A stretch of DNA of 64,000 bases from Vitreimonas flagellata (GTDB lineage Bacteria; Pseudomonadota; Alphaproteobacteria; Caulobacterales; Aquidulcibacteraceae): contig NZ_SBJL01000001.1 in assembly GCF_004634425.1 (NCBI RefSeq), forward strand, positions 1,337,001-1,401,000. Reading direction: 5' to 3'. The notes under the pieces were generated by a model. It searched no databases. It was not told where the DNA came from and was given only the letters and a program-made list of their open reading frames with translations. Shown here piece after piece: positions 1 through 7,506 of the stretch. The position numbers were made by a program, and so were the translations under genes. The number at the start of each line of letters is the position of its first letter. The first letter of the stretch is position 1.

Positions 1-1
1 G

Positions 2-529
2 CAGCTCGCCGCCGCCAACGACGCCGAGACCACACGCGAACGCTACCTCGACATTATCGCCGCCAAGACGGCGGCGCTCTTCGCTGCTGCCGGCAAAGCT
101 GGCGCTGTGGTCGCCGGTCGCCCAGGCGCGGAAGCGAGCGCGCTTGAAACGTACGGCCGCGAACTTGGCCTCGCGTTCCAGCTCGTTGACGACGCGCTCG
201 ATTATGGCGGGCTCTCGGCCACGATGGGCAAGAACGCCGGCGACGATTTCCGCGAAGGCAAAGTTACGCTGCCGCTTGTGTTCGCGCGCGAAGCCGGCGA
301 CGAGAGCGAGCGCACCTTCTGGCGCCGCGTCATCAGCGGCGAACGCACCGACGACGACTTCCACCGCGCCGTCGCCCTCATCCGCCGTCACGACGGCATC
401 GCGCTCACGCTGCAGGCCGCCCGCGACCACGCCGCCCGCGCCAAACAGGCGCTCGAAATCCTTCCCACCAACGCCTACCGCGAAGCGCTCGCCGATCTGC
501 CGGACTTCGTGGTCGAACGCGCGTACTAA
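2..529 (+). CDS. ispB: Polyprenyl (octaprenyl-type) diphosphate synthase, C-terminal part
   Basis: The gene is cut by the left edge of the window; about 175 C-terminal residues remain. These prenyltransferases add isopentenyl units to an allylic diphosphate to build the side chain of ubiquinone. The fragment carries the second aspartate-rich motif (LVDDALDY), followed by the conserved MGKNAGDDFREGKVTLPLV-like stretch that lines the active site and contacts diphosphate through Mg2+. The protein ends in the usual short helix. Its stop codon shares four bases with the convergent VOC gene. The family is clear; the chain length of the product cannot be read from this part. Confidence 0.9.
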   Translation, partial: QLAAANDAETTRERYLDIIAAKTAALFAAAGKAGAVVAGRPGAEASALETYGRELGLAFQLVDDALDYGGLSATMGKNAGDDFREGKVTLPLVFAREAGDESERTFWRRVISGERTDDDFHRAVALIRRHDGIALTLQAARDHAARAKQALEILPTNAYREALADLPDFVVERAY

Positions 530-894
530 GTCGCGTTCAATTGGTGCAGCAAAATCGAATTGCCTTCGCTATCGAGGCACACCGCCATCCGGCAATGCGG
601 GCCGTGGATGACGTCGCTGCGAAACTCGACGTTCTGCGCTTTGAGATCAGCCATCAGCTTGTCGAGATCCTCAACCTCAAACGCGATTGTGCCGCCCGCC
701 TTCGCGCTCGGCGCCTCATCAGTAAAATTCGTCAGCGCCATGCAGCCGCCGCCAGGTAGATCATATTCGATCCACCACTTGTCGCCCTGATTGCCGTGGC
801 TGCCGAGTTTCAAACCAAGCTTGTTCTCATAAAATTCACGCGCCCGCGACGCGTCTTGGATCGGGTACATGGTGAAGGCGATCTTCTTCAGCAT
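526..894 (-). CDS. VOC family (glyoxalase/bleomycin resistance-like) protein
   Basis: A 122-residue single VOC module. It opens with a beta-strand and YPIQDASRAREFYENKLG, the usual first beta-alpha unit, and has paired metal-site-like positions later (AFEVEDLDKL, LLHQLN). VOC proteins bind a metal and act as glyoxalases, dioxygenases or drug-binding proteins; the substrate here is unknown. The ATG has GGGAG upstream. It lies 15 bases after the SRPBCC gene and is probably the last gene of the ArsR-SRPBCC-VOC operon. Its stop overlaps that of ispB by four bases. Confidence 0.85.
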   Translation of the reverse strand: MLKKIAFTMYPIQDASRAREFYENKLGLKLGSHGNQGDKWWIEYDLPGGGCMALTNFTDEAPSAKAGGTIAFEVEDLDKLMADLKAQNVEFRSDVIHGPHCRMAVCLDSEGNSILLHQLNAT

Positions 895-909
895 ACTACG
901 CTCCCAAAC

Positions 910-1413
910 TCACGCGGCCTCGGCTTTGAACCTCTCGTCCAGACGCACGTAGCCCATCTCCATGCCATCGGTCATGCCGGTCGAGACGGCGCCGTCGCGG
1001 ATGTCTTTGGAGGCGAACAGCATCGTCACGGTCAGCGTGGTCACGCCATTTGCTTCAACGAACTCAGACGTGATGATGGCAGGCTCGCTCGAATCCATCG
1101 CACCGCCGACATCGCCTGGATCATAATGCTCGGCATGCACGAGCTTCGAAGGCGCGTTCACGTGCTTGAATTCGCCGAAGAAGCCGAATTCCTTGCCGTC
1201 CTCATCGCTGCGCCAGCGCCAACGATACCTACCGCCTTCGCGCACATCCATCTCGCAAAGAGGCATCGACCAACCGGGCGGGCCCAGCATCCATTTCTGA
1301 ATCAACGCAGGTTTCGTGTGCGCGTCCCACACCAATTGGCGCGGCGCGTTGAAGCTGCGCACGACGCGCACCTCGCGATCGCTTGGCAGCGTGACTTCGA
1401 GGGCCTTGGGCAT
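910..1413 (-). CDS. SRPBCC / AHSA1-type START-like protein
   Basis: A 167-residue protein with the Aha1-C-like (SRPBCC) fold. The VVRSFNAPRQLVWDAHTKP start, the WMLGPPGWSMP segment and the VREGGRYRWRW strand are typical of the AHSA1 group that is repeatedly encoded next to ArsR regulators. Such proteins form a hydrophobic ligand cavity; their ligands are mostly unknown. The ATG is preceded by AAGGAG. It follows the ArsR gene in the same direction, so it is likely co-transcribed and controlled by it. A detoxification or stress role is inferred only from this pairing. Confidence 0.85.
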   Translation of the reverse strand: MPKALEVTLPSDREVRVVRSFNAPRQLVWDAHTKPALIQKWMLGPPGWSMPLCEMDVREGGRYRWRWRSDEDGKEFGFFGEFKHVNAPSKLVHAEHYDPGDVGGAMDSSEPAIITSEFVEANGVTTLTVTMLFASKDIRDGAVSTGMTDGMEMGYVRLDERFKAEAA

Positions 1414-1485
1414 TTCGCTCTCCTTGGATTGTGTGTTGGGCCGTCGTTCGAGGAACGATTGGCCGGGGGGCGCACCGACAATGCG

Positions 1486-1842
1486 CTAGTCTTTTCTTCG
1501 CTTACGCTTGGCGGGCTTGGCTTGAAGCTCCTCAAGCAAAGCATCGAGGCGCTCATAATTCGCGGCCCAGATCTCGCGATAGCGCTCAATCCAATCCACG
1601 GCCTCTTCCAATGGCTTAATCTCAAGCTTGCGCGGCCTGCGTTGCGCGTCTTGGCCAATCGAAATCAGCCCCGCGCGCTCCAGGACTTTGAGATGTTTAG
1701 ATATGGCCGGTTGGCTCATCGCGAACGGTTCAGCGAGTTCGGCGACCGACGCCTCTCCCGTCGCCAACCGCGCCAAAATTGCGCGCCGCGTTGGGTCGGC
1801 CAGCGCTGCAAAGGTTGCATCAAGAGCGGTCGCTTTTTGCAT
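1486..1842 (-). CDS. ArsR/SmtB-family transcriptional repressor
   Basis: A 118-residue winged-helix regulator. FAALADPTRRAILARL is the hallmark first helix pair, and MSQPAISKHLKVLERAGL is the recognition helix. No cysteine-rich metal site is visible, so it belongs to the non-metal ArsR group that accompanies SRPBCC genes. I chose the ATG at 1842 over a TTG 36 bases upstream because it begins the conserved core and because a perfect palindrome overlaps it. The C-terminal tail is rich in Lys and Arg. It is probably autoregulated through that palindrome and heads the SRPBCC and VOC genes. Confidence 0.9.
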   Translation of the reverse strand: MQKATALDATFAALADPTRRAILARLATGEASVAELAEPFAMSQPAISKHLKVLERAGLISIGQDAQRRPRKLEIKPLEEAVDWIERYREIWAANYERLDALLEELQAKPAKRKRRKD

Positions 1843-1878
1843 AACCCTTTGGTTATATATAAAGGCGCACGGCGTCAA
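1841..1878 (-). promoter_or_regulatory. Promoter and palindromic operator of the ArsR operon
   Basis: Reading leftward, a TTGACG (-35-like, 1873-1878) is followed after 15 bases by TATAAC (-10-like, 1852-1857). A perfect inverted repeat ATAACC-N4-GGTTAT (1841-1856) covers the -10 region and the first bases of the ArsR start codon. A dimeric ArsR protein bound there would block RNA polymerase and initiation. The palindrome is seen directly; binding by the adjacent regulator is inferred. Confidence 0.6.
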
Positions 1879-1899
1879 TCGTAATTTGGCATCCGACTT

Positions 1900-2967
1900 C
1901 TAGGGATCGATGAGCCCGCGCTCGCGCGCCCAATTGTGCGTATAGGCAGAGAGAATGATTGCCAGCAGAACGAGACCAGCAAGCGCGATCCACTCCGCGG
2001 CAAAGTCCGGCTCGCGCGCGACCGCGAACGCGAGCACGCCGCACGCACTCGTCGCCACCCAATACGCGACAGCCACCGTCTCTCGGCTCAAGCCGCCGCG
2101 GATGGCAATCTGATAATGGTGCTCAACATGTCCCGTGAAGAGCGACCGCCGCCGCGCCACGCGCCACACCAACGTGATCAACGCGTCCGCCAAGATTGGA
2201 AAGAAAGCGATCACCGGCACGAAGGGCGACGCGCCAGTGCGAATGACCACGATCAAGGATGCAGAGGCCGCCAGCGCGCCGCCAAACAGCGCGCCGGAAT
2301 CGCCCGCGAACAATCGCCCGCGTGGAAAATTCCAAATCAAAAAGCCGAGCGTCGCACCAGCGCCGCAGAGCGAGATCGCAGCGCCGCTCGGCGCGCCGTT
2401 CGCGAGTGAGATGCAACCAAGCGCAACGAGGCCAAAGCCCACCGACCCCATCGCCAAGCCGTTCGCGCCATCCATGAAGTTCACGCAATTGATCATCGTG
2501 AAGATCCAGAGCGCGGCGCCGAGAATGGCCGCCAAGTATGGAATGACGAGAACGACATCGCCGCCAAGCGGAAACGTGCTGATCGGGCCGATCACCAACG
2601 CGGCCGCGAGCGAGATCACCGAGTAAAGCGCGAACTTCAGCGACGCCGGCAAATCGACCGCGTCGTCAACGAAGCCGATGAAGAGCAACGGATAGGAAAA
2701 CCCCGCCGACATCCAGAGCAGCCGCTCGCCGTGCGGACTCACTTCGTACTGCCAGACGGAGGAATTATTGAGCAGCAGCAGCATCGCCGCCGCATAGCCG
2801 ACGCCGATGCCAAGCCCGCCGCTGGTGCGCGTCGCCTGGCCGTGTTGCTTGCGCGGTACATTCGGATGATCGACCGGGCCAAACCAAATGATCAGCCGGC
2901 ATGCGATCGCGCTGGCGACGAGCGCGACGATCACGACTGTCAGCAAGTCCTGAAACACGCACTGCAC
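1900..2967 (-). CDS. WecA/MraY-type polyprenyl-phosphate sugar-1-phosphate transferase
   Basis: A roughly 355-residue polytopic membrane protein of glycosyltransferase family 4. It transfers a sugar-1-phosphate (often GlcNAc-1-P) from a UDP-sugar to undecaprenyl phosphate at the inner membrane. Visible hallmarks are the DHPNVPRKQHG loop, the aspartate pair in FVDDAVD, NFMDGANGLAMG, FAGDSGALFGG, and the cytoplasmic HVEHHYQ loop that replaces the usual His-rich HxxH motif. The first codon is GTG; a second GTG three codons later is possible. It follows ispE in the same direction. The exact sugar is not deducible, but a role in O-antigen, capsule or teichoic-like polymer priming is likely. Confidence 0.85.
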   Translation of the reverse strand: MQCVFQDLLTVVIVALVASAIACRLIIWFGPVDHPNVPRKQHGQATRTSGGLGIGVGYAAAMLLLLNNSSVWQYEVSPHGERLLWMSAGFSYPLLFIGFVDDAVDLPASLKFALYSVISLAAALVIGPISTFPLGGDVVLVIPYLAAILGAALWIFTMINCVNFMDGANGLAMGSVGFGLVALGCISLANGAPSGAAISLCGAGATLGFLIWNFPRGRLFAGDSGALFGGALAASASLIVVIRTGASPFVPVIAFFPILADALITLVWRVARRRSLFTGHVEHHYQIAIRGGLSRETVAVAYWVATSACGVLAFAVAREPDFAAEWIALAGLVLLAIILSAYTHNWARERGLIDP

Positions 2968-3008
2968 CCCGCCGGAGCGCGTGGGCTATCCCACGCAGGG
3001 TTGCAGCG

Positions 3009-3878
3009 TCAAGCGCCGCCGAGACGCGTCTCTGCAATCCACCAGGTCTTATGCCGCGCCTTCAATTTCGCGCCCAAGGCTTTCACCGACCCCCAATCCG
3101 CCAACAACGCGAAACACGTAGCGCCACTGCCCGAAAGCGCCGCGTAGCGCACGGTTTCCTGGGCGCGCAAACTTGCCAAAACGTCAGAAATAACCGGCGC
3201 AAGCGCGATCGCCGGCGCTTCGAGATCGTTGCCCGTCACGCTGATGTGATGCAGCGCCTCGTCCTCGGTTTGCCAATATGGCGTCGGCGCATCGAGCAGC
3301 GCGCAGCCGAGCTGCATCGTGTCGAATTGCTTATAGACAGCCGGCGTCGCCAGCGGCGTCAGCGGATTGACCAGGATCGCCGGAAAGTCCGGCAGCGCCA
3401 TCGGCGCGCAACGTTCGCCAAGACCCGTCATGTAAGCTGACGCACTGGCGCTGAAGAACACAGGCAAGTCAGAGCCAAGCGAACGCCCAAGCTCAGCCAA
3501 TTCCGCATTGCTCCAATCGAGCCGCCAGAGCGCGGAGAGCGCACGCAACGCCGCCGCCGCATCCGACGATCCCCCGCCAATGCCGGAGGCGACCGGCAAG
3601 CGCTTGTCCAGAACGAGCTTGGCTTTCGCCGGCACACCCGCGGCTTGCGCCAACGCCCGCGCGGCGCGCAACACGAGGTTATCGTCATCCGCTGCAAGCG
3701 ATTTCGCGAACGGCCCGCGGATTGTCAGTGATAAGTCTTCACTGGCGCCAGCTTCAACGAAATCGCCAACGTCGGCGAACGTCACGAGGCTTTGCAGCGG
3801 ATGCATGCCGTCTTCGCGCGGCGCGCCGACGCGCAGCGTCAGATTAATCTTCGCCGGGGCGAAGACGCGGATGTTCAT
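3009..3878 (-). CDS. ispE: 4-diphosphocytidyl-2-C-methyl-D-erythritol kinase
   Basis: A GHMP kinase of the MEP isoprenoid pathway that phosphorylates CDP-methylerythritol. The 289 residues include the APAKINLTLRV start, the glycine-rich ATP loop LPVASGIGGGSSDAAAAL, and the C-terminal GSGATCFAL motif 3. Length is normal for the family. The ATG overlaps the stop of the upstream TPR gene as ATGA, so translation is coupled. It is one of two isoprenoid genes in the window, with the polyprenyl synthase at the left edge. Confidence 0.95.
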   Translation of the reverse strand: MNIRVFAPAKINLTLRVGAPREDGMHPLQSLVTFADVGDFVEAGASEDLSLTIRGPFAKSLAADDDNLVLRAARALAQAAGVPAKAKLVLDKRLPVASGIGGGSSDAAAALRALSALWRLDWSNAELAELGRSLGSDLPVFFSASASAYMTGLGERCAPMALPDFPAILVNPLTPLATPAVYKQFDTMQLGCALLDAPTPYWQTEDEALHHISVTGNDLEAPAIALAPVISDVLASLRAQETVRYAALSGSGATCFALLADWGSVKALGAKLKARHKTWWIAETRLGGA

Positions 3879-5530
3879 CGATTGGCCGAACGGCGCACAG
3901 GCTCAGCCGGTAGGCCTGCTTCAAGCTTGGCGCGGATCGCGTCGGGATTGTCGGGCTCAAAGCCCAACGCACGCTCCCATTGGAAACGCGCTTCGATGCG
4001 CCGACCCATGCGCCAATATACGTCGCCGAGGTGATCGTTCAGCGTCGGATCGGAGGGCTCTAATTCGACGGCGCGCTCCAACAGATCAAGGGCGCGCGAA
4101 TAATCGCCCATGCGGAAATAGGCCCAGCCCAGGCTATCGATGATCGCGCCCGAGAGCGGGCGCAGTTCGACCGCGCGCTGAATCATGGCAAGGCCTTCCT
4201 CTAGGCGCTCACCGCGATCGATCCAGCTGTAGCCAAGATAATTCAATACATCCGGCTGATCCGGCGAGAGGCGCAACGCCTCCTGCATGTCAGCTTCAGC
4301 TTCGGGCCAGCGACCAAGACGTTCGCGCGCGGCGCCACGCGCGAAATAGAGCCGCCAATCACCGGGCTGTGCTGCGATCAATTGCGAATAGAGCGGCTCG
4401 GCGTCATCGTAGCGGCCGAGATTGCGATACATATCCGCGAGCGTCCGCGTCGCGCGCAAATCCCCGGATTGCGCGTTGGCGGTGGCGAGCGTCAGAGCGC
4501 CCGCTTCATCGCCCGCGTCCAGCAGCACCCACGATTCCGTAATGCGCGCATTTCCAGCATAAGGCGAATCCGCCGGCACGCTCGCGAGCATCCGGCGCGC
4601 GAGGTCGGAATGGCCCAATTGGTTCTGCTGCTGTGCAAAGGCGATGCGCGCGCCATCGAACGACGGATCGAGCATCAGCGCCAGCGTGAGCGAAGCCAAA
4701 GCGTTGGTCGCGTCGTGTTCTTGCTGAAAGATCGCCGACATACCGAAGAGCGCGACGGAGGCGCCCTTCGCCGGCGTCAACGGCTCAGCCGCGACAACGT
4801 CACCCGCTTCCAAGCGCGCAAGAGCGGCCGCAAGCGCAGGGTTCGCGCGATTGGTTTCCTCGCTGAGCAGCGCAATGGCCTGATCGCGGGCGCCGCGACG
4901 CACCAGCAGGTCCGCATGACGCTCCACGCCGCTCGGCAAAAAGAGCCCACCCGCACGCGCCGCTTCGTAAGCTTGCAACGCTCCGTCTTGTCGCCCGGCA
5001 TAATCGAGCGCCATCGCCTGCTGGTAAGCGAACAGGCCGCCGTACTGACGGATTTGCGTCAACGGCGCGAGATCAACCAACACTTCATCGACACGGCCTT
5101 GGCCCGCGCGCGCCCACACGAGCAACATGCGGCCGAGCAATTCTTCAGCCGCCGGGCCTTCGAGGGTTTCTGCCTGCTCCGCAACAGCGCCCCAGCGCCG
5201 CGCTGACAGCGCATCGACGCCGCGCACCAGATGCACATAGCCGGGCGCGCCTTGAGCCGGCGCCATGCGCGCGGCGCGGCGCGCGCGCTGCGCGTCGCCG
5301 ATCGCAAGCGACGAGATCACCGCGCCATTGAGCAAGCCCTCATCCCGCGGCGCGCGCGCCAGCGCGGCGAAATACCGATCGGACGCGACCTGATGGTCGT
5401 CGCTCATATTGGCGATGCGGCCGATCAGATAATCGGCGTACGCGCCCGAGCGTGTGATTGCAGGCGGACCAGCGCTTGTCGCACACGCCGCCATGCTCAA
5501 GCACGCGGCCAGCGCCGCCGCGCGCAGCAT
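3875..5530 (-). CDS. TPR-repeat lipoprotein
   Basis: A 551-residue protein with a short signal peptide ending in an apparent lipobox (LSMAAC), so it is probably a lipoprotein. The rest is helical, with tetratricopeptide repeats that become clear after about residue 330 (e.g. GRYDDAEPLYSQLI, GRWPEAEADMQEAL, GDYSRALDLLERAVELEPSD). The last 90 residues closely resemble the end of the preceding gene product (IDSLGWAYF, LNDHLGDVYWRMGRR), so the two are paralogues. Its ATG overlaps the upstream TGA by one base and its stop overlaps ispE by four. TPR proteins scaffold complexes; the partner is unknown. Confidence 0.8.
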   Translation of the reverse strand: MLRAAALAACLSMAACATSAGPPAITRSGAYADYLIGRIANMSDDHQVASDRYFAALARAPRDEGLLNGAVISSLAIGDAQRARRAARMAPAQGAPGYVHLVRGVDALSARRWGAVAEQAETLEGPAAEELLGRMLLVWARAGQGRVDEVLVDLAPLTQIRQYGGLFAYQQAMALDYAGRQDGALQAYEAARAGGLFLPSGVERHADLLVRRGARDQAIALLSEETNRANPALAAALARLEAGDVVAAEPLTPAKGASVALFGMSAIFQQEHDATNALASLTLALMLDPSFDGARIAFAQQQNQLGHSDLARRMLASVPADSPYAGNARITESWVLLDAGDEAGALTLATANAQSGDLRATRTLADMYRNLGRYDDAEPLYSQLIAAQPGDWRLYFARGAARERLGRWPEAEADMQEALRLSPDQPDVLNYLGYSWIDRGERLEEGLAMIQRAVELRPLSGAIIDSLGWAYFRMGDYSRALDLLERAVELEPSDPTLNDHLGDVYWRMGRRIEARFQWERALGFEPDNPDAIRAKLEAGLPAEPVRRSANR

Positions 5531-7461
5531 CAGAGATCTTCCCGCTGCGACGGCGCATCCGGCAGATTGACCTGCGGCAGCTCGCGACGGCGCGGCGCAG
5601 GCGTGGTCAGCCCACGCTGCACCTTCTGCTCCAGATCACGACGGCGGATAGCATCCGGGCGCGCGTCAAGCGCTTGGCGCCATACGCGACGCGCATCATC
5701 GCGGCGATTGAGCCGCCAATAGATGTCGCCCAGATGGTCGAGCACTTCCGCATTCGGATCGTTAACAGAAAGGTCGTTGGCGCGTTCGATCAGCGCACGC
5801 GCTTGCTCGAAATGGCCATAGAGATAATAGGCCCAGCCCAGACTATCGATCACGGCGTAGTCAGTCTGGCCGTAATTGAAGCCGCGCCACAACAGGCGAT
5901 AGCCCTCTTCCAAACCTTCCGGACGCTGGATCAGCGCGTAACCCAGCGCATTGAGGCGCAGCACGGAGTCCGGCTGTTCGGCGAAGAGCGCGCGCGCCAT
6001 CGCTATGCCCTCGTTCCAGCCATTCGGATCGTCCATCAGGATCGATACGTAGAGAAGCCGCGTGTCGACGCTCGGATCGATCTCATACGCCGCGCGCGCG
6101 TCAGCACTTGCCGCGGAGAGATTGCCGGCAAAGCGATGCGCGTAAGCGCGCCAACCGAGCACGTCGGCGCGATCCTTCGGCGTGGTCGCCATTTCGAGCG
6201 CGCGGTTGAAGGCCGGGATGGCGCGATCCGCATGACCGGCGCGGCGATAGATGTCGCCCACAGATGCAATCACGCTCCACCGATCGCCCGCGAGACCAAG
6301 CGCACGCTCCGCCGCGGCGATCGCTGCATCGTCATTATTGCGTTCGAGCTGGATCGAGGCGCGCACGATTTCTGCGTCCGGGGCGAACACGCTCGTCGCC
6401 GGCAATTGATCGATGATGCGCTGCGCGCCGTCGACGCCTTGCGCGCCAAGCGCTTGTTGGGCTGCATACAAACGCCAATCGTTGGCGTCGCCCGCAAGCA
6501 ACACGCCCAGCTGCAAAAGCGCCGTGCCGTTCTCGGACGCGAAGCCCGGCTCTGGCGCTTGCTGCGACAGCATTTGCGTGAGCATCTCGGCTTGCGTCAG
6601 GTATTCCGAGAGGAAAATCAGCCAACGCCCAGTCGCACTCACCGGCGTCAACGCCGCTTCGAATGGCTCCTGGCCGGCATTGAGGCGCGCGATGTTGGCT
6701 TGCACGTCAGCCGAGCGCGGCGCGAAGCCGGCGACGATGTCGTAATAGCGACGCGCTTCTTCGCGGCGCCCCAAACGATGACTGACGAGTGCGGCGCGAT
6801 AGACGGCATGCGTCACGCGCGGCGCGTTCAACGCACGCTCGAATTCCTCCGTGTTCTGCGGCTCAGCATCGCCGGGCGGCGTCGTGTCCAAGCGCTCCAC
6901 CATGAGCGCATAGACGGCCGCGGCTTCTTGCAGGCGCCCGGCCGATTCAAACACCAAAGCGCGCGCTACTTCGGGCAACGGCGCGGGCAAATTATCGGCC
7001 GCCGCGTCCACGCGCTCGGCGCCGCGATCGACGCGGCCTTCGGCAGCGAACAAGAACGGCTCCAGCATATCCGAGACGCCGCTGTTCAACCCACCCGGTG
7101 CGCGACCAAGCACAGCGCGTGCGTCGTCGTAGCGGCCCGACGCGATGTCATCGGCGAACACCGCTACGATCCAGACCGCATCGGTGGAGCCCTCGGCAAG
7201 CTGACGCCGGCCCTCGCGGACGAGGTAATCGATGTCGGCCTGCTGCAGCGCGGCTTCAGGCGTTTCGTACGTGCGATCGGGGGCCGCATTCGGCGGCGAG
7301 GTCATGCGCAGCAAATCGTTGGGCGCCACACCTTGCTCAATCGCCGACGCCGGGTCCGCAGCCGCGGCGCTTTCTGGCGCCTTAGATTGCGCGAACGCGT
7401 CGCTCGTCGCGCCTGCATAGCCGAATGTCGCAATCGTCGCCGCCAGGATCGCCCAACGCAT
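5530..7461 (-). CDS. Secreted TPR-repeat protein
   Basis: A 643-residue periplasmic TPR protein. I placed the start at the ATG at 7461 because AAAGGA lies just upstream and a clean signal peptide (MRWAILAATIATFGYA...AFAQ) follows; an upstream GTG would add 12 charged residues. Repeats run through the C-terminal two thirds (GHADRAIPAFNRALEMA, GHFEQARALIERANDL, LDHLGDIYWRLNRR). The C-terminus matches the downstream lipoprotein. It sits 45 bases after ETF-QO. The function is unknown; a role in envelope assembly or quinone-linked machinery would be guesswork. Confidence 0.8.
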   Translation of the reverse strand: MRWAILAATIATFGYAGATSDAFAQSKAPESAAAADPASAIEQGVAPNDLLRMTSPPNAAPDRTYETPEAALQQADIDYLVREGRRQLAEGSTDAVWIVAVFADDIASGRYDDARAVLGRAPGGLNSGVSDMLEPFLFAAEGRVDRGAERVDAAADNLPAPLPEVARALVFESAGRLQEAAAVYALMVERLDTTPPGDAEPQNTEEFERALNAPRVTHAVYRAALVSHRLGRREEARRYYDIVAGFAPRSADVQANIARLNAGQEPFEAALTPVSATGRWLIFLSEYLTQAEMLTQMLSQQAPEPGFASENGTALLQLGVLLAGDANDWRLYAAQQALGAQGVDGAQRIIDQLPATSVFAPDAEIVRASIQLERNNDDAAIAAAERALGLAGDRWSVIASVGDIYRRAGHADRAIPAFNRALEMATTPKDRADVLGWRAYAHRFAGNLSAASADARAAYEIDPSVDTRLLYVSILMDDPNGWNEGIAMARALFAEQPDSVLRLNALGYALIQRPEGLEEGYRLLWRGFNYGQTDYAVIDSLGWAYYLYGHFEQARALIERANDLSVNDPNAEVLDHLGDIYWRLNRRDDARRVWRQALDARPDAIRRRDLEQKVQRGLTTPAPRRRELPQVNLPDAPSQREDL

Positions 7462-7506
7462 GCTTTGTCCTTTCAACCGCTCACGCGGCCCCTTCACACT
7501 CAGCGG

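Noticed and set aside
796-1884. A plus-strand frame of 362 codons across the SRPBCC and ArsR genes.
   Set aside because: Composition is typical of a reverse-strand shadow; the minus-strand genes have motifs and ribosome-binding sites.
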